From Aegilops tauschii subsp. strangulata (lineage: Eukaryota; Streptophyta; Magnoliopsida; Poales; Poaceae): DNA of 64,000 nt. Numbering within the stretch: the stretch's first letter is position 1; every line of letters starts with the position of its first letter. The stretch is from assembly GCF_002575655.3 (NCBI RefSeq), contig NC_053035.3, forward strand, positions 86,205,322-86,269,321. The letters run 5' to 3'. Below, one piece after another: positions 1 through 11,098 of the stretch. Position numbers and translations under genes: made by a program. The notes below the pieces were generated by a model. It was not told where the DNA came from, searched no databases, and worked only from the letters and a program-made list of their open reading frames with translations.

Positions 1-168
1 GTGCATACTGCTTTGCTCTTGTATCACTGTATTTACTCATACAAACTTATTTTTAAATTGAAGGATCCAATCGAAACTTCAATGGCACAGCAGGTATGTT
101 CACGCATGTTTCTTTAACAGGCTTGCTCTTATCAATAGCTCTGTTGATTTCAATTTCAATTGTGTATA
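1..168. other. Flank left of the Gypsy LTR; possible 30-nt exon
   Basis: This AT-rich flank shows no LTR or transposase signal. Positions 64-93 read as a short open stretch bounded by AG on the left and GTATGT on the right, which would fit a 30-nt exon of a plus-strand gene on the left. There is no second exon in view, so this is only a possibility. Confidence 0.2.
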
Positions 169-1572
169 TGATATGTCTCCGTCGTATCTACTTTTCCAAA
201 CACTTTTTCCCTTGTTTTGGACTCTAACTTGCGTGATTTGAATGGAACTAACCCGGACTGACGCTGTTTTCAGCAGAATTGCCATGGTGTTATTTATGTG
301 CAGAAACAAAAGTTCTTGGAATGACCTGAAACTCCATGGAACTTATTTTTGGAAAATATTAAAAATATTGGCGAAAGAATCAAGGCCAGGGGGCCCACAC
401 CCTGTCCACGAGGGTGGGGGCGCGCCTGCCCCTCTGGGCGCGCCCCCTGCCTCGTGGGCCCCCTGTTGCTCCACCGACCTCAACTCCAACTCCATATATT
501 CGTGTTTGGCGAGAAAAAAAAATAAGAGAGAAGGATTCATCGCGTTATACAATACGGAGCCACCGCCGAGCCCTAAACTCTCTCGGGAGGGCTAATCTGG
601 AGTCCGTTCGGGGCTCCGGAGAGGGGAATTCGTCACCGTCGTCATCATCAACCATCCTCCATCACCAATTTCATGATGCTCACCGCCATGTGTGAGTAAT
701 TCCATCATAGGCTTGCTGGACGGTGATGGGTTGGATGAGATTTATCATGTAATCGAGTTAGATTTGTGAGGGTTTGATCCCTAGTATCCACTATGTTCTG
801 AGATTGATGTTGCTAAGACTTTGCTATGCTTAATGCTTGTCACTAGGGCCCGATTGCCATGATTTCAGATCTGAACCTATTATGTTTTCATGAATATATG
901 TGAGTTCTTGATCCTATCTTGCAAGTCTATAGTCACCTACTATGTGTTATGATCCGGCAACCCCGAAGTGACAATAATCGGGACCACTCCCGGTGATGAC
1001 CATAGTTTGAGGAGTTCGTGAATTCACTATGTGTTAATGCTTTGGTCCAGTACTCTATTAAAAGGAGGCCTTAATATCCCTTAGTTTCTGCTAGGACCCC
1101 GCTGCCACGGGAGGGTCGGACAAAAGATGTCATGCAAGTTCTTTTCCATAAGCACATATGACTATATTCGGAATACATGCCTACATTACATTGATGAATT
1201 GGAGCTAGTTCTGTGTCACCCTATGTTATGATTGTTACATGATGAACCGCATCCGGCATAATTCTCCATCACCGATCCAATGCCTACGAGCTTTTCATGT
1301 ATTGTTCTCCGCTTATTTACTTTTCCGTTGCTACTGTTACAATCACTACAAAACCCAAAAATATTACTTTTGCTACCGTTACCGTTACTTCCATATTACT
1401 TTGCTACTAGATACTTTGCTGCAGATACTAAGTTATCCAGGTGTGGTTGAATTGACACTCAACTGCTAATACTTGGGAATATTCTTTGGCACCCCTTGTG
1501 TCGAATCAATAAATTTGGGTTGAATACTCTACCCTCGAAAACTGTTGCGATCCCTATACTTGTGGGTTATCA
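169..1572 (+). mobile_element. 5' LTR of a Triticeae Gypsy element
   Basis: The LTR begins TGATATGTCTCC and ends GGGTTATCA, so it has TG...CA termini and is 1404 bp long. A primer binding site follows 11 bases later. It carries the GC-rich block around 380-470 and a TATA-like CATATAT near 493-500, the likely LTR promoter. The sequence is of the type seen in Sabrina/WHAM/Fatima-like wheat Gypsy elements, but I cannot fix the family without a TREP search. The partner 3' LTR is missing from the window. Confidence 0.8.
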
Positions 1573-1583
1573 AGACTATTTTC

Positions 1584-1602
1584 TGGCGCCGCTGCCAGGG
1601 AG
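1584..1602 (+). other. Primer binding site, tRNA-Asp type
   Basis: TGGCGCCGCTGCCAGGGAG matches, with a few changes, the TGGCGCCGTTGCCGGGGA site complementary to the 3' end of tRNA-Asp that many plant Gypsy elements use. Its place just after the LTR fixes the LTR end. Confidence 0.75.
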
Positions 1603-1650
1603 CATAGCTCTATTCTTTGAGTCACTTGGGATTTATATCTGCTGGTCATT

Positions 1651-3057
1651 ATGAAGAACTTGAAAGACGCGAAAACAACAATTTATCCCTCAACTACGAG
1701 GGGAGGTAAGGAACTGCCATCTAGCTCTGCACTTGATTCACCTTCTGTTTTGAGTAAGTTTGCGACACCTAAACCTGCTTCTGCCATTAATTCTGATATG
1801 TCGCATATTATTGATGATGCCACTTCTGCTATGCATGACACTTATGATGAAACTACTTCTATGCTTGATACTACTGTGCCACTTGGTGAATTTCTTGATG
1901 AACAACTTGCTAGGGCTAGAGAGAATGAAATTGATAATATTGATGAAAGTGATGATGAAGGCTCTCCCAATAAATATGAATTGCCTGTTGTGCCTGAGGG
2001 CTATGTTATGGATGAAGAAACTAAAAGAGAATTTCTTGCTTGCAATGATAGAAGTGATCTTAAGAAATTATTAGCTAAGCTGAAACAAAAAACTTTGAAT
2101 GCTAGAATGAAATATGATCCTGCTTATGCTACTTCACCTATCTTTGTTACTGATAAGGATTATGAATTCTCTATTGATCCTGATATAATTACTTTGTTGA
2201 ATCTGATCCTTTTTATGGCTATGAATCTGAAACTGTTGTGGTACATCTTACTAAATTAAATGATATAGCCACCCTGTTCAGTAATGATGAGAGAACTCGC
2301 TACTTTTATATCCTTAAAATATTTCCGTTCTCATTAAAGGGTGATGCTAAGATATGGTTTAATTCTCTTGATCCTGGTTGTGTGCGTAGTCCCCAGGATA
2401 TGATTTATTACTTCTCTGCTAAATATTTCCCTGCTCATAAGAAACAAGCTGCTTTAAGGGATATATATAATTTTGTGCAAATTGAAGAAGAGAGTCTCCC
2501 ACAAGCTTGGGGGAGGCTTCTCCAATTACTTAATGCTTTGCCTAATCATCCTCTTAAAAAATGAAATACTTGATATCTTTTATAATGGACTAACTGATGC
2601 TTCCAGAGATTACCTGGATAGTTGTGTTGGTTCTGTTTTCAGGGAAAGAACACCAGATGAAGCTGAAATTCTATTGAATAATATGTTGACTAATGAAAAT
2701 AATTGGACACTTCCTGAGCCAACTCCTGAGCCTATTCCTAAACCAACTCCGAAGAAAAGAGGTGTTCTATTTCTCAGTCCTGAAGATATGCAAGAGGCAA
2801 AGAAATCTATGAAAGAAAAGGGGATTAAAGTTGAAGATGTTAAGAATTTACCTCCTATTGAAGAAATACATGGTCTTGATTTACCGCCTGTTGAAGAAAT
2901 ATATGGTCTTAATCCATCACCTATTGAAGAAACACATGGTCTTGATAACCCGACACAGGTAGTAAAGGTAAATTCTCTCTATAGATATGATAAAGCTGAA
3001 ATCCCTCCTACTAAGTTTGCTAGCCAATGTTTGGATGAGTTTGATAACTTTACATAA
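1651..3057 (+). pseudogene. Gypsy gag remnant
   Basis: This is a decayed Gypsy gag. The first part (1651 to about 2197) encodes an acidic N-terminal region. Beyond it lies the retrotransposon gag core, visible as FPFSLKGDAKIWFNSL and QAWGRLLQLLNALPNHPLK. The reading frame changes twice: near 2197, where one base seems lost in ACTTTGTTGAATC, and in the A6 run at 2556-2561. After the core come three near-copies of a 13-residue motif (PPIEEIHGLD, PPVEEIYGLN, SPIEETHGLD). Translation stops at 3057. No zinc knuckle, protease or polymerase of this element follows, because Copia sequence begins a few bases later. Confidence 0.8.
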
Positions 3058-3060
3058 TCA

Positions 3061-5360
3061 GTTGATGCTTGCGAACCATGCCTCATGGGCAAGATGACTA
3101 AGACTCCGTTCTCCGGAACAATGGAGCGAGCAACTGACTTATTGGAAATAATACATACTGATGTATGCAATCCGATGAGTGTTGAGGCTCGCGGCGGGTA
3201 TCGTTATTTTCTGACCTTCACAGATGATTTGAGCAGATATGGGTATATCTACTTGATGAAACATAAGTCTGAAACATTTGAAAAGTTCATATAATTTCAG
3301 AGTGAAGTGGAAAATCATCGTAACAAGAAAATAAAGTTTCTACGATCTGATCGTGGAGGAGAATATTTGAGTTACGAGTTTGGTCTTCATTTGAAACAAT
3401 GCGGAATAGTTTCGCAACTCACGCCACCTGGAACACCACAACGTAATGGTGTATCCGAACATCGTAACCGTACTTTATTAGATATGGTGCAATCTATGAT
3501 GTCTCTTACCAATTTACCACTATCGTTTTGGGGTTATGCATTAGAGACAGTTGCATTCACGTTAAATAGGGCACCATCTAAATCCGTTGAGACGACACCA
3601 TATGAACTATGGTTTGGCAAGAAACCAAAGTTGTCATTTCTTAAAGTTTGGGGTTGCGATGCTTATGTGAAAAAGTTTCATCCTGATAAGATCAAACCCA
3701 AATCGGAGAAATGTGTCTTCATAGGATACCCAAAGGAGACAGTTGGGTACACCTTCTATCACGGATCCGAAGGCAAGACATTCATTGCTAAGAATGGATC
3801 CTTTCTAGAGAAGGAGTTTCTCTCGAAAGAAGTGAGTGGGAGGAAAGTAGAACTTGATGAGGTAATTGTACCTGCTCCCTTATTGGAAAGTAGTTCATCA
3901 CAGAAATTTGTTCCTGTGACTCCTACACCAATTAGTGAGGAAGCTAATGATGATGATCATGTAACTTCAGATCAAGTTACTACCAAACCTCGTAGGTCAA
4001 CCAGAGTGAGATCCGCACCAGAGTGGTACGGTAATCCTGTTCTGGAGGTCATGTTACTTGACCATGACGAACCTACGAACTATGAGGAAGCGATGATGAG
4101 CCCAGATTCCGCGAAATGGCTTGAGGTCATGAAATCTGAGATGGGATCCATGTATGAGAACAAAGTGTGGACTTTGGTTGACTTGCCCGATGATCGGCAA
4201 GCCATAGAAAATAAATGGATCTTCAAGAGGAAGACGGACGTTGATAGTAGTGTCACTATCTACAAAGCTAGACTTGTTGAAAAAGGTTTTGACAAAGTTC
4301 AAGGTGTTGACTACGATGAGATTTTCTCACTCGTAGCGATGCTTAAGTCTGTCTGAATCATGTTAGCAAATTGCCACATTTTATGAAATATGGCAAATGG
4401 ATGTCAAAACAACATTCCTTAATGGATTTCTTAAAGAAGATTTGTATATGATGCAACCAGAAGGTTTTGTCGATCCTAAAGGTGCTAACAAAATGTGCAA
4501 GCTCCAGCGATCCATCTATGGACTGGTGCAAGCATCTCGGAGTTGGAATATACGCTTTGATGAGTTGATCAAAGCATATAGTTTTATACAGACTTGCGGT
4601 CAAGCCTGTATTTACAAGTGAGTGGGAGCACTACAGCATTTCTGATAAGTATATGTGAATGACATATTATTGATCGGAAATAATGTAGAATTTTTCTGGA
4701 AAGCATAGGAGTTTTTGAAGGAGTTTTTCAAAGAAAGACCTCGGTGAAGCTGCTTACATATTGAGCATCAAGATCTATAGAGATAGATCAAGACGCTTGA
4801 TAAGTTTTTTCAATGATTACATACCTTGACAAGATTTTGAAGTAGTTCAAAAATGGAACAGTCAAAGAAAGAGTTCTTGCCTATGTTGCAAGGTGTGAAA
4901 TTGAGAAAGACTCAAAGCCCGACCACGGCAGAAGATAGAAAGAGAATGAAAGTCATTCCCTATGCCTCAGCCATAGGTTCTATAAAGTATGTCATGCTAT
5001 GTACCAGATCTATTGTATACCCTACACTGAGTTTGGCAAGGGAGTACAATAGTGATCTGGGAGTAGATCACTGGACAGCGGTCAAAATTATCCTTAGAGG
5101 GCTAAGGAAATATTTCTCGGTTATGGAGATGATAAAGAGTTCGTCGTAAAGAGTTACGTCGATGAAACTTTGACACCGATCTGGATAACTCTAAGTCACA
5201 ATCCGGGTACATATTGAAAGTGGGAGCAATTAGCTAAAGTAGCTCCATGCAGAGCATTGTAGACATAGAAATTTGCAAAATACATACGGATCTGAATGTG
5301 GCAGACCCATTGACTAAACCTCTCTCACAAGCAAAACATGATCACACCTTAGAACTCTTT
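3061..5360 (+). pseudogene. Degenerate Copia pol (IN-RT-RH)
   Basis: The sequence aligns along its length with the better-kept Copia pol at 11046-13811. Integrase begins at the CEPCLMGKMTKTPF zinc-binding end and runs through SDRGGEYLSYEF and NGVSEHRNRTLLDM. A TAA at 3292 and a TGA at 4354 (where the relative has CGA) interrupt it. Further frameshifts follow from about 4370. The reverse transcriptase box reads YVND at 4652-4663 instead of YVDD, so a catalytic Asp is lost. RNase H is reduced to short fragments, and the last recognisable piece is the VADPLTKPL-like end near 5300-5330. It cannot make active enzyme. Confidence 0.85.
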
Positions 5361-5491
5361 GGGTGTTAATCACATAGCGATGTGAACTAGATTATTGAGT
5401 CTAGTAAACCCTTTGGGTGTTGGTCACATGACGATGTGAACTATTGGTGTTAAATCACATGACGATGTGAACTAGATTATTGACTCTAGTA

Positions 5492-5503
5492 CAAGTGGGA
5501 GAC
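5492..5503 (+). other. Polypurine tract of the older Copia
   Basis: CAAGTGGGAGAC lies directly before the LTR start TGAAGG. The same tract precedes the Angela 3' LTR at 13831-13843. Confidence 0.75.
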
Positions 5504-6803
5504 TGAAGGAAATATGCCCTAGAGGAAATAATAAAGTTGTTATTTATATTTCCTTATATCATGATAAATGTTTATTATTCATGCTAGAATTGTATTAAAC
5601 CGGAAACTTAGTACATGTCTGAATACATAGACAAACAAAGTGTCACTAGTATGCCTCTACTTGACTAACTCGTTGAATCAAAGATGGTTAAGTTTCCTAG
5701 CCATAGACATGAATTGTCATTTGATTAACGGGACCACATCATTAGAGAATGATGTGATTGACTTGACCCATTCCGTTAGCTTAGCATTTGATCGTTTAGT
5801 ATATTGCTATTGCTTTCTTCATGACTTATACATGTTCCTATGACTATGAGATTATGCAACTCCCGAATACCGGAGGAACACTTTGTGTGCTACCAAACTT
5901 CACAACGTAACTGGGTGATTATAAAGGTGCTCTATAGGTGTCTCCAATGGTACTTGTTGAGTTGGCATAGATCAAGATTAGGCTTTGTCACTCCGATTGT
6001 CGGAGAGGTATCTCTGGGCCCTCTCGGTAATGCACGTCACTATAAGCCTTGCAAGCAATGTGACTAATGAGTTAGTTATGGGATGATGCATTACAGAACG
6101 AGTAAAGAGACTTTCCGGTAATGAGATTGAGCTAGGTATTGAGATACCGACGATCGAATCTCAGGCAAGTAACATACCGATGACAAAGGGAACAACGTAT
6201 GTAGTTATGCGGTTTGACCGATAAAGATCTTAGTAGAATATGTAGGGACCAATATGAGCATCCAGGTTCCGCTATTGGTTATTGACTGGAGACGTGTCTC
6301 GGTCATGTCTACATAGTTCTCGAACCCATAGGGTCCGCACACTTAACGTTCGGTGACGATCGGTATTATGAGTTTATGTGTTTTGATGTACCGAAGATAG
6401 TTTGGAGTCCCGGATATGATCACGGACATGACGAGGATTCTCGAAATGGTCGAGACATAAAGATTGATATACTGGACGACTATATTCGGACACCGGAAGT
6501 GTTCCGAGTGATTTCGGAGAAAACCGGAGTGCCGGAAGGGCTACCGGAACCCCCCGGGGAAGTATTGGACCTTAGTGGGCTTTAGGGGAGAGAGAGGGCA
6601 GCAGCCCAGGAGGTGGCGCCCCCCCCCCCAAGGGGAGTCCAAATTGGACTAGGGGAGGGGGCGCGGCCCCTCTTTCCCTCTCCCTCTCCCTCTCTTTCCT
6701 GCCCCCTTCCCTCTTCCTAGTTGGACTAAGAAAGGGGAGTCCTACTCCTACTAGGAGGAGGACTCCCCCCTCCTTGGCGCGCCCCAAGTTCCGGCCGGCC
6801 TCC
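5504..6803 (+). repeat. Older Copia 3' LTR, first part
   Basis: This is the first 1300 bp of the LTR and is similar to, but clearly diverged from, the Angela LTR. It ends at the CCTCC target site (6799-6803) where Angela inserted. Confidence 0.85.
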
Positions 6804-8537
6804 TGTTGGAAATATGCCCTAGAGGCAATAATAAATGGTTATTATTATATTTCTTTGTTCATGGTAATTGTCTATTATTCATGCTATAATTGTATTGTCC
6901 GGAAATCGTGATACATGTGTGAATACATAGACCACAACCTGTCCCTAGTAAGCCTCTAGTTGACTAGCTCGTTGATCAACAGATAGTCACGGTTTCCTGA
7001 CTATGGACATTGGATTTCATTGATAACGGGATCACATCATTAGGAGAATGATGTGATGGACAAGACCCAATCCTAAGCATAGCATAAAAGATCGTGTAGT
7101 TTCGTTTGCTAGAGCTTTTCCAATGTCAAGTATCTTTTCCTTAGACCATGAGATCGTGCAACTCCCGGATACCGTAGGAGTGCTTTGGGTGTGCCAAACG
7201 TCACAACGTAACTGGGTGACTATAAAGGTGCACTACGGGTATCTCCGAAAGTGTCTGTTGGGTTGGCACGGATCGAGACTGGGATTTGTCACTCCGTATG
7301 ACGGAGAGGTATCTCTGGGCCCACTCGGTAATGCATCATCATAATGAGCTCAATGTGACTAAGGCGTTAGTCACGGGATCATGCATTGCGGTACGAGTAA
7401 AGAGACTTGCCGGTAACGAGATTGAACAAAGTATTGGGATACCGACGATCGAATCTCGGGCAAGTAACATACCGATTGACGAAGGGAATTGCATACGGAT
7501 TGATTGAATCCTCGACACCGTGGTTCATCCGATGAGATCATCGTGGAGCATGTGGGAGCCAACATGGGTATCCAGGTCCCGCTGTTGGTTATTGACCAGA
7601 GAGGCGTCTCGGTCATGTCTGCATGTCTCCCGAACCCGTAGGGTCTACACACTTAAGGTCCGGTGACGCTAGGGTTGTAGAGATATATGTATGCGGAAAC
7701 CCGAAAGTTGTTCGGAGTCCCGGATGAGATCCCGGACGTCACGAGAGGTTCCGGAATGGTCCGGAGGTGAAGAATTATATATAGGAAGTCCAGTTTCGGC
7801 CACCGGGAAAGTTTCGGGGGTTATCGGTATTGTACCGGGACCACCGGAAGGGTCCCGGGGGTCCACCGGGTGGGGCCACCTGTCCCGGAGGGCCCCGTGG
7901 GCTGAAAGTGGAAGGGAACCAGCCCCTAGTGGGCTGGGGCGCCCCCCTTGGGCCTTCCCCCCATGCGCCTAGGGTTGGGAACCCTAGGGGGGAGTTCCCC
8001 CTTGCCTTGGGGGGCAAGGCACCCCTTCCCCCCCCCCACTTGGCCGCCGCCCCCCCCCCCCTTGGATCTAATCTCCAGGGGCCGGCGCCCCCCCCCCCCC
8101 CAGGGGGCCTATATAAAGGGGGGGAGGGAGGGCAGCAAACAACAGCCTTGGGCGCCTCCCTCCTCCCCTGCAACTCCTCTCTCTCTCTCTCGTAGAAGCT
8201 CGGCGAAGCCCTGCACGAGACCCGCTACATCCACCACCACGCCGTCGTGCTGCTGGATCTCCATCAACCTCTCCTTCCCCCTTGCTGGATCAAGAAGGAG
8301 GAGACGTCGCTGCACCGTACGTGTGTTGAACGCGGAGGTGCCGTCCGTTCGGCACTCGGTCATCGGTGATTTGGATCACGGCGAGTACGACTCCGTCATC
8401 CACGTTCATTGGAACGCTTCCGCTCGCGATCTACAAGGGTATGTAGATGCACTCCCTTCCCCTCGTTGCTAGTATACTCCATAGATGCATCTTGGTGAAC
8501 GTAGGAAAATTTTAAAATTATGCTACGATTCTCAAAA
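6804..8537 (+). repeat. Angela 5' LTR
   Basis: The LTR runs from TGTTGGAAAT to CTCAAAA; its last CA has become AA (position 8536, C in the 3' LTR). A GC-rich stretch with several C runs (about 8020-8105) precedes a TATA-like CTATATAAAG at 8108-8117, the likely promoter. A (CT)n tract follows at about 8178-8191. Confidence 0.95.
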
Positions 8538-8538
8538 G

Positions 8539-8553
8539 TGGCATCATGAGCCA
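8539..8553 (+). other. Primer binding site, tRNA-iMet type
   Basis: TGGCATCATGAGCCA begins one base after the 5' LTR and resembles the initiator-Met tRNA complement TGGTATCAGAGCC used by Copia elements. Confidence 0.75.
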
Positions 8554-9850
8554 GGCCTATGCGTAGTTACTATGCACGAGTAGAACACAAAGCAGTTGTG
8601 GGCGTTGAGTTTGCCAATTCTTCTTGCCGCTACTAGTCGTTTCTTGTTTCGGCGGCATTGTAGGATGAAGCGGCCCGGACCGACCTTACACGTACGCTTA
8701 CGTGAGACTGGTTCCACCGACTGACATGCACAAGTTGCATAAGGTGGCTAGCGGGTGTCTGTCTCTCCTACTTTAGTCGGAACGGATTCGATGAAAAGGG
8801 TCCTTATGAAGGGTAAATAGAAATTGGCAAATCACGTTGTGGTCATACGTAGGTAAGAAAACGTTCTTGCTAGAAACCTACAAACCACGTAAAAACTTGC
8901 AACAACAATTAGAGGACGTCTAACTTGTTTTTGCAGCAAGTGCTATGTGATGTGATATGGCCAGAAGATGTGATGAATGATATATGTGATGTATGAGATT
9001 GATCATATTCTTGTAATAGGAATCACGACTTGCATGTCGATGAGTATGACAACCGGCAGGAGCCATAGGAGTTGTCTTTATTATTTTGTATGACCTGCGT
9101 GTCATTAAATAAACGCCATGTAAATTACTTTACTTTATTGCTAAAAGCGTTAGCCATAGAAGTAGAAGTAATCGTTGGCGTGACGACTTCATGAAGACAC
9201 AATGATGGAGATCATGATGATGGAGATCATGGTGTCATGCCGATGACAAAGATGATCATGGTGCCCCGAAGATGGAGATCAAAGGAGCATGATGATATTG
9301 GCCATATCATGTCTCTATTTGATTGCATGTGATGTTTATCATGTTTTTGCATCTTATTTGCTTAGAACGACGGTAGCAAGTAGGATGATCCCTTATAATA
9401 ATTTCAAGAAAGTGTTCACCCTAACTGTGCACCGTTGCGAAGGTTCGTTGTTTCGAAGCACCACGTGATGATCGGGTGTGATAGGTTCTAACGTTCGAAT
9501 ACAACGGGTGTTGACGAGCCTAGCATGTACAGACATGGCCTCGGAACACACGCAATACACTTAGGTTCACTTGACGAGCCTAGCATGTACAGACATGGCC
9601 TCGGAACACGGAGGACCGAAAGGTCGAGCATGAGTCGTATAGAAGATACGATCAACATGGAGATGTTCACCGATCTTGACTAGTCCGTCTCACGTGATGA
9701 TCGGACACGGCCTAGTCGAATTCGGATCATGTTTCACTTAGATGACTAGAGGGATGTCTATCTGAGTGGGAGTTCATTAAATAATTTGATTATATGAACT
9801 TAATTATCATGAACTTAGTCTAAATCTTTACACTATGTATTGTAGATCAA
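8554..9850 (+). other. Angela untranslated leader
   Basis: The leader is about 1.3 kb and has no long ORF, as is usual in BARE/Angela elements, where this region is thought to hold dimerisation and packaging signals. It contains GATGGAGATCATG repeats near 9201-9275 and a direct repeat of 39 bp (9511-9549 and 9571-9609) with a period of 60 bp. Confidence 0.7.
9511..9609 (+). repeat. 60-bp tandem duplication in the leader
   Basis: The 39-bp stretch starting TTGACGAGCCTAGCATGTAC occurs at 9511 and again at 9571, with a different 21-bp spacer after the first copy. Confidence 0.9.
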
Positions 9851-11098
9851 ATGGCCCACGTTGTCCTCAATTTCAACGCGTTCCTAGAGAAAACCAAGCT
9901 GAAAGATGATGGCAGCAACTATACGGACTGGGTCCGGAACCTGAGGATCATCCTCATAGCAGCCAAGAAAGATTATGTCTTAGAAGCACCGCTAGGTGAA
10001 GCACCAATCCCTGAGAACCAAGACGTTATGAACGCTTGGCAGCAGCGTGCTGATGATTACTCCCTCGTTCAGTGCGGCAAGCTTTACAGCTTAGAACCGG
10101 GTCTCCAAAAGCGTTTTGAGAAACATGGAGCATATGAGATGTTCGAGGAGCTGAAACTGGTTTTTCAAGCTCATGCCCGGGTCAAGAGATATGATGTCTC
10201 CGACAAGTTCTTCAGCTGTAAAATGGAGGAGAACAGTTCTGTTAGTGAGCACATACTCAGAATGTCTGGGTTGCACAACCGCTTGTCTCAGCTAGGAGTT
10301 AATCTCCCGGATGACGCGGTCATTGACAGAATCCTCCAGTCGCTTCCACCAAGCTACAAGAGCTTTGTGATGAACTACAATATGCAGGGGATGGAAAAGA
10401 CCATTCCCGAGGTATATTCAATGCTGAAATCAGCTGAGGTAGAGATACGAAAAGAACATCAAGTGTTGATGGTGAATAAAACCACTAAGTTCAAGAAGGG
10501 CAAGGGTAAGAAGAACTTCAAGAAGGACGGCAAGGGAGTTGCTCCGCCCGGTAAGCCAGTTACCGGGAAGAAGTCAAAGAATGGACCCAAGCCCGAGACT
10601 GAGTGCTTTTATTGCAAGGGAAGTGGTCACTGGAAGCGAAACTGCCCCAAATATTTAGCGGACAAGAAGAAGGCCGGCAATACCCAAGGTATATGTGATA
10701 TACAAGTAATCGATGTGTACCTTACCAGTACTCGTAGTAGCTCCTGGGTATTTGATACCGGTGCGGTTGCTCACATTTGTAACTCAAAGCAGGAACTACG
10801 GAATAAACGGAGACTGGCAAAGGACGAGGTGACGATGCGCGTCGGGAATGGTTCCAAGGTCGATGTGATCGCCGTTGGCACGCTACCTCTGCATCTACCC
10901 ACGGGATTAGTTTTAAACCTCAATAATTGTTATTTAGTGCCAGCTTTGAGCATGAACATTGTATCTGGATCTCGTTTAATTCGACATGGCTACTCATTTA
11001 AATCTGAGAATAATGGTTGTTCTATTTATTTGAGAGATATGTTTTATGGTCATGCCCCGTTGGTCAATGGTTTATTTTTTGATGAATCTCGAACGTGA
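9851..11098 (+). CDS. gag: Copia Gag and aspartic protease ORF
   Basis: The 415-residue ORF starts MAHVVLNFNAFLEKTKL, the usual Gag start of this clade, just after the leader. The capsid (UBN2-type) region covers about residues 10-200. A basic KKGKGKKNFKKDGK stretch follows, then a CCHC zinc knuckle at about 253-266 (CFYCKGSGHWKRNC). The protease active site is WVFDTGA at about 300; relatives usually have DTGS. The frame ends shortly after VNGLFFDESRT, where integrase should continue in the plus-one frame, so Gag-PR and pol are now separate. Gag builds the cytoplasmic virus-like particle and the protease cuts the polyprotein. Confidence 0.9.
   Translation: MAHVVLNFNAFLEKTKLKDDGSNYTDWVRNLRIILIAAKKDYVLEAPLGEAPIPENQDVMNAWQQRADDYSLVQCGKLYSLEPGLQKRFEKHGAYEMFEELKLVFQAHARVKRYDVSDKFFSCKMEENSSVSEHILRMSGLHNRLSQLGVNLPDDAVIDRILQSLPPSYKSFVMNYNMQGMEKTIPEVYSMLKSAEVEIRKEHQVLMVNKTTKFKKGKGKKNFKKDGKGVAPPGKPVTGKKSKNGPKPETECFYCKGSGHWKRNCPKYLADKKKAGNTQGICDIQVIDVYLTSTRSSSWVFDTGAVAHICNSKQELRNKRRLAKDEVTMRVGNGSKVDVIAVGTLPLHLPTGLVLNLNNCYLVPALSMNIVSGSRLIRHGYSFKSENNGCSIYLRDMFYGHAPLVNGLFFDESRT

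Noticed and set aside
7691..8472. Overlapping Pro/Gly/Arg-rich ORFs in the Angela LTRs (also 14731-15512)
   Set aside because: They arise from the GC-rich, C-run-containing LTR sequence and are repeated in both LTRs; no gene is known there.
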